DNA of 5,050 bases from Acidimicrobiaceae bacterium. GTDB taxonomy: Bacteria > Actinomycetota > Acidimicrobiia > Acidimicrobiales > UBA10347. Each line of letters begins with the position of its first letter. Positions within the stretch are counted from its first letter, which is position 1. A program made the translations under genes and the position numbers. The stretch lies in NCBI GenBank assembly GCA_003485885.1, contig DNHM01000453.1:1-5050 (forward strand). The letters run 5' to 3'. The notes beneath the pieces were generated by a model, which worked only from the letters and a program-made list of their open reading frames with translations, was not told the origin of the DNA and searched no databases. Shown here in pieces: positions 1 to 5,050 of this stretch.

Positions 1-60
1 ATGCGAGGGGCTGCTGCGCGTTAGCCCTGTGACTGCAAGTACGTCTATTTCACAAAAAAA

Positions 61-70
61 GACTTAAGTC
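61..70. promoter_or_regulatory. 10-bp perfect palindrome beside an A7 tract, in the leader of the c-di-GMP gene
   Basis: GACTTAAGTC is a perfect palindrome directly after a run of seven A (54-60), ending 26 bp before the GTG start. It could be a small operator or a bent-DNA promoter element. A hairpin from it would have a stem of only about three pairs, so it is not a convincing terminator on either strand. No clear -35/-10 pair was recognised in 1-96, so the regulatory role is only a suggestion. Confidence 0.2.
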
Positions 71-96
71 AAGACGCCGCGTGCCGACAGTAGTCT

Positions 97-2796
97 GTGC
101 GCCTTCGCCTCTCCCTGTTGCTGGTCGTTCCAGCGGTGGCGCTCATCGTGCTCGGTTGGCTCGTCGTCGTGAATCGCCAGGATGTCTACAAAGGAGCACG
201 AGACGCGTCGCTGGTTGCCTTGTTGGCCAACGATGTCGCGGAACTTGATGGGGCACTTAGTAACGAAGCGCTCCTGATCTCAGACTTCGTGTTCCGCCAG
301 GAGAATGACATTGCTGCGTTTCAGCGCCTCGGGGGAGCACAGCGACAGGTCGATGACCGTATTGAGATACTTCGACAGAGCCTTGCATCTGGATCGCTAT
401 CATTTCCAGCGCTTGAAGTGGCAGTTGACGCGGTTGCCGAAACGCTCACCTATCGAGTCGACGTGATCGAGGGTCGGATCACGGCTCTACAAATCGCCGA
501 TCGTTACAGCGTGATCCGCCGCTGCCTGCTGACCGCACTCAACCGCAGCGCCTCTTCCGGGACCGACACCGGTCAAGCGTCCGAACTCATTGAACTGGTG
601 TCGCTGATCGAGGCCCGGTCCGCACACCTTGACGAACGACTCGGACTCAACCTGGCGCTGGAGTACGGCAGTTGGGCGCCGGGTCAACACTCGAGCGTGG
701 TGCAGGCGATTGCATCGGGCGACGAGCTACTTCGCCATACTGCGTTTGATCTCCAACAAGGTCTCGACGTTCCCGCTGAGCTCGCTGCTGCACGCGAGGC
801 GCACATGCTCAGCTTCGACGTACCCGAACTCTCACTAGAGGAGTGGGCAGCAATCAGCAACGACTGGCTGGCAACGTTAGACACCACCGTCAGCAGCGAG
901 GTCGATCGGATTCTCCTGGCGTTTGTGGCCGATGAAGAACAGGCCTTCGCCTCCCGCCGAACAACGATCATTGCTATTGCGCTTGTACTGCTGTTTGCGA
1001 TCGTGGTGACAGTGTTGGTGTCCTACCGGTTGGTGCGTCGGGTGCGGTTGATTACCCAACAGGCGCAATCGCTCGCTCACGGCGAATTTCCGGAACCGAC
1101 CTTGCCCATGGTCCGGGGCTCCGACGAGGTAGGACAACTCGCCGCTGCGTTCGATGACATGAACGATCGACTCGCCCGTGCAGCCACATTCCAACGCCTT
1201 GAATCGGAGGTGCTTGAGAACGTGGCACAAGGTCAGCCGTTGGAGGACAGCCTACGTCGCACAGCGTTATTGCTCGGTATCGATGCCGACGGCGAACCCC
1301 GCTTCGCGTTCACCACGGTGGATCCGGGGAATGGCGCCCTCCCAATTCATGAGTCGAGGTCAGCACCGAAACCGCTGTGGGTGGTTCCGCTCGTCGCCGG
1401 GGCCTCCGTTCCCACTGGGCCCGAGGCCCGATCGGCCTTTGGTCTTGCCGCGCTGGTGCAGGCTCGGGCTGACGCCAACAAACAACTCGAATACCAGGCA
1501 CATCATGACCACTTGACGGGCCTGCTGAATCGCCGAGCGATCCTCGAGAAGTCAGACACCGCTGCCGCAGCGGGATCTGTAGACACCCAAGTCGGCCTCC
1601 TGTTTCTGGATCTCGATGGGTTCAAGCAGGTGAACGACACCCATGGTCATCGAGCTGGTGATGAGGTACTGGTGATGCAGTCCCAGCGGCTGCTGAACTT
1701 GGCTCGAACGAGAGCATGCTGGGTCGGTCGACTCGGCGGTGACGAGTTCCTCGTGGTTATACCCGACGTCGCCGACGAGCGCGAGCTCGAAGCGATCGCA
1801 TCGCAGTACGCCTCAGCCCTAGCCCCGCCACTGACCTTCCGTGATCTCTCGATCGTATGTGGCGCCAGCGTCGGCGCAGTGCTTGCCCGACCAGGTGTGG
1901 CCGCCGAGGATCTGCGGCATGAGGCCGATACGGCGCTCTACTCTGCGAAGAGTGAAGGCCGCGGCGTGGCCGTCACTTCCAGTCCTGAATTGCGAGCGAA
2001 ACTGAAGCAGAGAGATGAGCTACGTGAGGCTTTTCGTGTTGCGTTGACCGAGGGCGAGATCGTGCCCTTCTATCAGCCGATTTGGAGCGACAAGGGCAAC
2101 CGGCTCTGTGGACTCGAGGCTCTAGCTCGGTGGCGTCGCCCATCACATGGTGTGGTGTCCCCTGGGGAATTTCTGCCTGTGGCCGAAGATCTTGGTGTGT
2201 TAACCGACGTTGATACGACCATCTTCCGGTTGGCGTGCGAACAGATCGTTGTTTGGCGAGCCGCAGGTCTGGAAGTGCCGCCAGTTCATATCAACGCCTC
2301 GTCGAGTTCGATCAATCATCCCGATCTGGTCCCGAGAACACAGGCCATATTGGCATCTACGGGCTGCCCCCCGAGCAGCGTCGTCCTTGAGGTGACCGAG
2401 TCGGGACTTGTCACCGACCTCGACTCGAGAGAGCAGGCGCTGCAGCAGCTGCGCGCCCATGGCTTGGCAATCGCGGCCGACGATTTCGGAACCGGCTATT
2501 CATCGTTCGCCTACCTGCAAAGTCTTCCCATCGACATTGTCAAAGTCGACCGCCAGTTCATCAATCGAATCGATGAGTCGGTAACGAGTCAAGCCATCGT
2601 GGCGGTGCTCAGCGACCTCGCAGGACTGCTTGGCGTGGAACTAATCGCCGAAGGTATCGAACGCATCGAAGAGCTCGACTACCTCGTATCCATCGGTTGT
2701 ACGAAGCTGCAAGGCTTCCTGCTTGGACGGCCAGCTTCCGCAGCCGTAACCCGATCATTGATCGGTGCTCATTCCAACAGCGGTACTCAGCCATAG
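97..2796 (+). CDS. Membrane-bound GGDEF-EAL c-di-GMP turnover protein with NIT-like sensor and HAMP domain
   Basis: Predicted bifunctional enzyme making c-di-GMP from two GTP (GGDEF) and hydrolysing it to pGpG (EAL). Domain order in 899 residues: TM1 about 7-25 after a basic MRLR start; helical extracytoplasmic region about 30-287, resembling nitrate/nitrite-sensing NIT domains in its paired helices; TM2 about 289-309; HAMP about 310-363; short GAF-like linker 364-465; GGDEF about 466-630; EAL about 640-890. GGDEF shows DHLTGLLNRR (471-480), DLDGFKQVND (505-514) and RLGGDEF (545-551). The inhibitory RxxD site is absent: the equivalent residues are T538-R-A-C541. EAL shows YQP (659-661), EALARW (674-679), N733, E765-V-T-E768, DDFGTGYSS (795-803), K816, EGIE (852-855) and QGF (872-874), so all usual metal and substrate positions look present. 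The GTG start is set by an in-frame TAG at 91 and by the TM; no strong Shine-Dalgarno is seen. Which activity dominates in vivo cannot be told from sequence. Confidence 0.93.
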   Translation: MRLRLSLLLVVPAVALIVLGWLVVVNRQDVYKGARDASLVALLANDVAELDGALSNEALLISDFVFRQENDIAAFQRLGGAQRQVDDRIEILRQSLASGSLSFPALEVAVDAVAETLTYRVDVIEGRITALQIADRYSVIRRCLLTALNRSASSGTDTGQASELIELVSLIEARSAHLDERLGLNLALEYGSWAPGQHSSVVQAIASGDELLRHTAFDLQQGLDVPAELAAAREAHMLSFDVPELSLEEWAAISNDWLATLDTTVSSEVDRILLAFVADEEQAFASRRTTIIAIALVLLFAIVVTVLVSYRLVRRVRLITQQAQSLAHGEFPEPTLPMVRGSDEVGQLAAAFDDMNDRLARAATFQRLESEVLENVAQGQPLEDSLRRTALLLGIDADGEPRFAFTTVDPGNGALPIHESRSAPKPLWVVPLVAGASVPTGPEARSAFGLAALVQARADANKQLEYQAHHDHLTGLLNRRAILEKSDTAAAAGSVDTQVGLLFLDLDGFKQVNDTHGHRAGDEVLVMQSQRLLNLARTRACWVGRLGGDEFLVVIPDVADERELEAIASQYASALAPPLTFRDLSIVCGASVGAVLARPGVAAEDLRHEADTALYSAKSEGRGVAVTSSPELRAKLKQRDELREAFRVALTEGEIVPFYQPIWSDKGNRLCGLEALARWRRPSHGVVSPGEFLPVAEDLGVLTDVDTTIFRLACEQIVVWRAAGLEVPPVHINASSSSINHPDLVPRTQAILASTGCPPSSVVLEVTESGLVTDLDSREQALQQLRAHGLAIAADDFGTGYSSFAYLQSLPIDIVKVDRQFINRIDESVTSQAIVAVLSDLAGLLGVELIAEGIERIEELDYLVSIGCTKLQGFLLGRPASAAVTRSLIGAHSNSGTQP

Positions 2797-2876
2797 GATG
2801 ACTTCTTTGCTGCACTCAACCAGCCAATCCCCGCTAAATTTTCGGTTGCCGACGTGGTGAATAACGGAGTCAACGA
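2797..2876. other. 80-bp gap between c-di-GMP gene and lipoprotein gene
   Basis: Only a weak four-pair hairpin (TCGG-TTG-CCGA around 2842-2852) is visible and no T-tract follows it, so no terminator is supported. Both flanking genes are on the + strand, so read-through co-transcription is possible. No promoter was recognised. Confidence 0.4.
2866..2869 (+). promoter_or_regulatory. Shine-Dalgarno GGAG deciding the lipoprotein start
   Basis: GGAG lies 7 nt before the ATG at 2877, a normal spacing. A second in-frame ATG at 2898 (residue 8) has AGGCGGG just upstream and would also give a full signal peptide, so the start is favoured rather than proven. Confidence 0.6.
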
Positions 2877-3386
2877 ATGCTGAACCAGGCGGGTCCGATG
2901 AGTATCTCCTACTTCCTTCGCACTGTGCTGACTGTGCTGACTGTGCTTGTTGTGTTCAGCCTGGCAGGTTGTGGCGACGAATCGATCGTCTCATCGACCG
3001 GCTCTCGCAAGGCCGATTTGGGACTCAGTCCTGCGCTTGTTGGCCGAGACTCGCTCATTCCAGTTATGCGGGTTATCAGCCCGGAGGACGGTGCTGTCGT
3101 AACTTCACCGTTTCGGGTCGTGGTCGAGACCGAACACTTTGAGCTCGCACCCAAGGGCCGGGTACGAGACGGCGAGGGGCACTTCCACGTGATCATCGAC
3201 CACTCGTGCGAACCGCCAAGCGCCCAGATTCCTGACGACGATCTACATCTGCACGTTGGATCGGGCGCCGCCGAAACCATGGTCGAACTTGAACCTGGTG
3301 AGCACAGTCTTTGTGTGCAACTCGGTGACGGCTTTCACACGGCGCTCAAAATTTTCGACACCATCAACATCACCGTCGAGCCGTAG
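2877..3386 (+). CDS. DUF4399-domain lipoprotein
   Basis: A 169-residue exported lipoprotein. The signal peptide has Arg15, a hydrophobic core (16-30) and a lipobox ending S-L-A-G-C, with the predicted lipidated cysteine at C32; residues 33-60 are a flexible linker. Residues about 63-168 match the DUF4399 pattern: ISPEDGAVVTSPF (67-79), GEGHFHVIID (99-108), P-D-D-D-L-H-L-H-V-G (119-128), E-L-E-P-G-E-H-S-L (137-145), LGDGFHTAL (149-157) and a closing ITV strand. The histidine-rich GHFH, HLH and FH positions are the conserved core of this family, whose biochemical role is not established. Two extra cysteines, C111 and C146, could form a disulfide outside the cytoplasm (inference). The gene follows the c-di-GMP enzyme on the same strand and converges on an MDR gene remnant whose stop is 10 bp away. 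The domain call is from memory of the family pattern, without a search. Confidence 0.87.
   Translation: MLNQAGPMSISYFLRTVLTVLTVLVVFSLAGCGDESIVSSTGSRKADLGLSPALVGRDSLIPVMRVISPEDGAVVTSPFRVVVETEHFELAPKGRVRDGEGHFHVIIDHSCEPPSAQIPDDDLHLHVGSGAAETMVELEPGEHSLCVQLGDGFHTALKIFDTINITVEP
2922..2948 (+). repeat. 9-bp tandem repeat x3 in the signal peptide
   Basis: ACTGTGCTG occurs twice and ACTGTGCTT once, back to back and in frame, encoding TVL-TVL-TVL (residues 16-24) in the hydrophobic core of the lipoprotein signal peptide. Slippage would change the core length by three residues without breaking the frame. Confidence 0.9.
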
Positions 3387-3396
3387 AGAAGTTGTC

Positions 3397-3447
3397 CTAG
3401 TCGAATTCGATGACGCAACGGCCGCGAGTACCGCCGGCTGCGAGCCG
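3397..3447 (-). pseudogene. 3'-end remnant of an MDR (quinone reductase-like) gene
   Basis: Read on the minus strand this encodes RLAAGGTRGRCVIEFD followed by TAG (3399-3397). It matches the last 16 residues of the MDR gene ending at 4897, differing by one residue (A for E). Upstream of 3447 the similarity stops at once: the following codons run into the end of the O-antigen ligase-like gene and show no MDR character. It is therefore a detached gene end rather than a decayed full gene. Its stop lies 10 bp from the convergent lipoprotein stop, as expected if this is the original 3' end of the MDR gene. A 63-codon open frame from 3588 happens to read into it but is most likely fortuitous. Confidence 0.75.
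3399..3447 (-). repeat. Direct repeat copy A (candidate attachment-site-like boundary)
   Basis: 49 bp matching 4899-4947 at 46 positions, with differences at 3406, 3440 and 3445. It lies on the distal side of the O-antigen ligase-like gene, in the same orientation as the copy inside the intact MDR 3' end, offset by exactly 1500 bp. The start of this copy includes the palindrome TCGAATTCGA (3401-3410), which is imperfect in the other copy. Confidence 0.92.
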
Positions 3448-3517
3448 TGAAGAGTGACGACGGCAGTGTCGCTCGATCAGAAATGCGACCACGAGCAATG
3501 TCGGCTCTCCTTTGCTA

Positions 3518-3534
3518 AGGACGGTCTCCGTCCT
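3518..3534. terminator. Weak hairpin at the end of the O-antigen ligase-like gene
   Basis: AGGACGG-TCT-CCGTCCT gives a perfect seven-pair GC-rich stem with a three-base loop, overlapping the TAG stop at 3535-3533. No T-tract follows on either strand, so it would be at best a weak or factor-dependent terminator, or a 3'-end protecting structure, for the minus-strand transcript. Confidence 0.35.
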
Positions 3535-4828
3535 ACCTCGCGGGTGAGGACGAGTACGACGAGCGGGACGGCCCAGGAACGGCAACACGCGCGACCACGC
3601 AGCTCAGGAAGAGCAACCCAATCATCGGGCGGCTCCATGATGACTCGGCCAGGCCGTGCACGATCAAGAAGCAGATGAACGCGAGACAGAAAACTGTGTT
3701 GGCACCAGCTCCGTGGCGGGTAGCAGTGAGCAGCTTGGCGATCGTTAGCCCCAAAATCAGCAACACGAGCGCTAGCGCAATCAGCCCACCATCGAGAAGG
3801 AGGTCGAGATACACACTGTGAGCATTGTTAACTCGCCCGCTGGGGACGCTTACCCAGTAGCCCAGATGGCCGTAGCCATGGATGGGGCGTTCTTGTACCG
3901 CTCCCCAGAGTGGCTCCCATATGACACTGCGTTCGCCGAAGGAGCTCAGGTCCCCCCTGCGAGGGCCACGGAGGACGACGAGTGCCACAGCGCTGGCGAT
4001 GGCTGCTGTCGAAACAAAGGCGCCGAGAGGCATTCTGGCCGACGAGGTCCTGATGGTCATCTGCAGCGCAGTTATGATCAGCACGGCTGCGGCGAGACTG
4101 ATCATCGCTGTGCGCGACATAGTTATCGCAGTAACAGCGATCGATCCGATCAGCAGTAACCAATACGTTCTGCGAAGGCTGCGCGAATCGTGTGACAAGA
4201 AGAGTCGAGTCCCCGAAATCAATGCAACGATCGCAGCGAAGAGACCGTTCTGGTTGGCGTGCGTCGTCCCCTCGAAGCGATAGTCGCTGCGGAGTTGCAC
4301 ACTTCCACTCGATATTTCATAGGCCGCTCCTAGTACAAGATATCCGACCAGGATGACGAGGATGAGATCGGTGATTTGGTCAAGGTCGAAAACCTGAGCG
4401 ATACAAAACGCGGTGATACCGACCGTCGTAAGGACAACAAGCTTGTGAAGTGTGAATGACGGGTCGGGACTCCACAACACACCTGCGGCGATGTAGAGGA
4501 CATAGCTACCAATGGCAAATGTCAGTGGTGATCTGGTGAGCGACGGACGTTGCGGCCAAAGGATTACCAATGTGACGGTGAAGCCGAGCAACCCGAGGCG
4601 CGCGATGGTTGTGATCAGGGCTGGCCCATTGGTTCCCGCGGTAACGCCGACCAGATCACGACGATGGTCGGTCAGAACGAATACAACAGCGACAAGTATC
4701 GACGTGAGTGCAAAAACGGAAAACCCACGAATGACTGGTTCTCGTTGGTGTCTCATAGTGCGAACGTATCGTAGGGCCTGGCTTGGATTCTGGACGCGTT
4801 GATCAGCTCGTCGATCTAGCGGCACCAT
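3533..4828 (-). CDS. O-antigen ligase / Wzy polymerase-like (Wzy_C family) membrane protein
   Basis: A polytopic protein of 431 residues, the usual size of the family, with about 11-12 hydrophobic segments (for example 37-53, 70-90, 104-119, 129-146, 152-171, 220-256, 268-286, 344-367, 377-392, 401-416). Family motifs: RFEGTTHANQNGLFA (184-198), MSRTA (237-241), RSVIWEPLW (300-308), PIHGYG (315-320) and NNAHSVYLDLLLDGG (334-348). The large loop 287-343 corresponds to the extracytoplasmic catalytic loop carrying a conserved Arg and His (here R300 and H337 are the likely equivalents). Members transfer or polymerise undecaprenyl-linked glycans, or glycosylate proteins; which acceptor applies here cannot be told. 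The 4828 ATG has GGAG four bases upstream; the GTG at 4825 would have better spacing, and an ATG at 4756 has no Shine-Dalgarno. It starts 68 bp after the MDR stop on the same strand, so it may share that transcript. It stands alone, without the glycosyltransferases that normally accompany it, between direct repeats. Confidence 0.9.
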   Translation of the reverse strand: MVPLDRRADQRVQNPSQALRYVRTMRHQREPVIRGFSVFALTSILVAVVFVLTDHRRDLVGVTAGTNGPALITTIARLGLLGFTVTLVILWPQRPSLTRSPLTFAIGSYVLYIAAGVLWSPDPSFTLHKLVVLTTVGITAFCIAQVFDLDQITDLILVILVGYLVLGAAYEISSGSVQLRSDYRFEGTTHANQNGLFAAIVALISGTRLFLSHDSRSLRRTYWLLLIGSIAVTAITMSRTAMISLAAAVLIITALQMTIRTSSARMPLGAFVSTAAIASAVALVVLRGPRRGDLSSFGERSVIWEPLWGAVQERPIHGYGHLGYWVSVPSGRVNNAHSVYLDLLLDGGLIALALVLLILGLTIAKLLTATRHGAGANTVFCLAFICFLIVHGLAESSWSRPMIGLLFLSCVVARVAVPGPSRSSYSSSPAR

Positions 4829-4896
4829 GGTTCTCCGGCGGTAGAGAGTTCTCCGGCGGTAGAGGCGGTAAGACGCGAGCTCCTTTTCTCAGAGTG
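4829..4896 (-). other. 68-bp gap between MDR gene and O-antigen ligase-like gene
   Basis: On the minus strand this holds AAAAGGAG (4887-4880), which has no start codon within reach, and then two copies of an 18-bp unit, each carrying GGAG. No terminator and no clear promoter is seen, so co-transcription with the MDR gene is the simplest reading. Confidence 0.5.
4830..4865. repeat. 18-bp tandem duplication just upstream of the O-antigen ligase-like start
   Basis: GTTCTCCGGCGGTAGAGA (4830-4847) is followed directly by the same unit with one change, the last base G (4848-4865). A further partial match CGGTAAGA follows. On the minus strand each unit contains CCGGAGAAC, so the Shine-Dalgarno-like GGAG is duplicated; the proximal one (4836-4833) serves the start at 4828 or 4825. 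Confidence 0.93.
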
Positions 4897-5050
4897 TCAG
4901 TCGAACTCGATGACGCAACGGCCGCGAGTACCGCCGGCTTCGAGTCGAGCGTGGGCTCCGGAAGCTTGTGCGGCTGGGTAGGTCTGGGCGACTCGCAAGC
5001 CGACTTCACCGGCTTCGGTCTGGGCCCGTAGCTGGTCGAGCTTGGCGTGT
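4897..5050 (-). CDS. C-terminal end of a zinc-type alcohol dehydrogenase / NADPH:quinone reductase-like MDR protein (partial)
   Basis: The gene enters from the right edge and only its last 50 codons plus TGA (4899-4897) are in the window. The reading is HAKLDQLRAQTEAGEVG (first 17 residues), then LRVAQTYPAAQASGAHARLE (18-37), then AGGTRGRCVIEFD. This follows the C-terminal pattern of medium-chain dehydrogenase/reductases of the quinone-oxidoreductase type: a helix ending the nucleotide-binding domain, the L-R-V-x-x-T-Y-P strand and turn, the A-x-x-A-H-x-R-L-E-A-G helix, then the G-R-G-R/K-x-V closing strand. Cofactor and catalytic motifs lie outside the window, so substrate and zinc dependence are unknown. 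The last 16 codons are duplicated at 3447-3397. The O-antigen ligase-like gene follows 68 bp downstream on the same strand. Confidence 0.82.
   Translation of the reverse strand, partial: HAKLDQLRAQTEAGEVGLRVAQTYPAAQASGAHARLEAGGTRGRCVIEFD
4899..4947 (-). repeat. Direct repeat copy B, inside the 3' end of the MDR gene
   Basis: 49 bp including the last base of the stop codon and the final 16 codons of the MDR gene, matching 3399-3447 at 46 of 49 positions. The reading frame is the same in both copies, but the stop codons differ (TGA here, TAG in the other copy). Similarity ends on both sides of the block. Confidence 0.92.

Noticed and set aside
2..67. Open frame from the left edge to TAA at 65-67, possibly the tail of an upstream gene
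   Set aside because: Only about 21 codons are visible, with no recognisable protein pattern. Frame 1 also closes at 22-24, so no coding claim can be supported.
684..971. Minus-strand frame of 95 codons rich in serine and arginine
   Set aside because: It is a shadow of the c-di-GMP gene; the composition is typical of antisense reading of GC-rich coding DNA.
2842..2852. Hairpin as terminator of the c-di-GMP gene
   Set aside because: It has only four base pairs and no T-tract.
3401..3410. TCGAATTCGA palindrome as an operator
   Set aside because: It arises from a silent codon difference within the repeat and is not conserved in the other copy.
3399..3447. Integron attC site as explanation of the repeat
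   Set aside because: No attC-type core sites or long imperfect stem are visible, and the block is a coding gene end kept in frame. The short ACTCGA/TCGAGT match in copy B (4905-4910 and 4941-4946) is too weak.
3397..3588. 63-codon minus-strand frame ending in the MDR-like tail
   Set aside because: Its first part is the ligase gene end read in another frame and does not resemble an MDR protein. The frame most likely joins the remnant by chance.
3882..4283. 133-codon + strand frame opposite the ligase-like gene
   Set aside because: The minus-strand frame has clear family motifs and membrane segments; the + strand frame has no recognisable features and is a shadow.
4783..5031. 82-codon + strand frame across the repeat and MDR end
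   Set aside because: It is antisense to the MDR C-terminus, which has a recognisable family pattern; it gives no protein signal of its own.

Overview
The window looks like a moderately GC-rich bacterial chromosome segment. Codon use favours G/C but is mixed, and the first gene starts with GTG. The species cannot be read from the sequence. A free-living environmental bacterium, possibly of an actinobacterial lineage such as Acidimicrobiia, would fit, but that is a guess from style and gene mix. No tRNA, rRNA, CRISPR, transposase or integrase is visible.

Left part (1-2796, + strand): a short leader holding a 10-bp palindrome next to an A-tract, then a large membrane cyclic-di-GMP enzyme. The enzyme has TM, an extracytoplasmic NIT-like helical sensor, TM, HAMP, a short GAF-like linker, GGDEF and EAL. 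Both catalytic signatures are intact and the RxxD inhibitory site is not.

Middle (2877-3386, + strand): a small lipoprotein with a DUF4399 domain, 80 bp downstream of the c-di-GMP enzyme on the same strand. It may be co-transcribed with it. Its signal peptide holds an in-frame 9-bp repeat encoding TVL three times.

Right part (3397-5050, - strand): the 3' end of a zinc-type/quinone-oxidoreductase MDR gene enters from the right edge and stops at 4897. Next, in the same orientation, comes an O-antigen ligase/polymerase-like membrane protein (4828-3533). Beyond its end is a second copy of the last ~16 codons of the MDR gene, with its own stop codon, only 10 bp from the lipoprotein stop. A 49-bp direct repeat (46/49 identical, offset exactly 1500 bp) therefore brackets the polysaccharide gene.

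The simplest reading is that the MDR gene once faced the lipoprotein gene directly, and that a ~1.5-kb single-gene segment was inserted at the MDR 3' end, restoring that end and displacing the old one. Many site-specific elements leave this footprint, but here there is no recombinase. This is the main point of interest. Loss of a second MDR paralogue is the competing explanation.

Functionally the window combines second-messenger signalling (c-di-GMP, often linked to biofilm and exopolysaccharide), an envelope lipoprotein and a surface-glycan enzyme. A functional link between them is plausible but not shown by the sequence.
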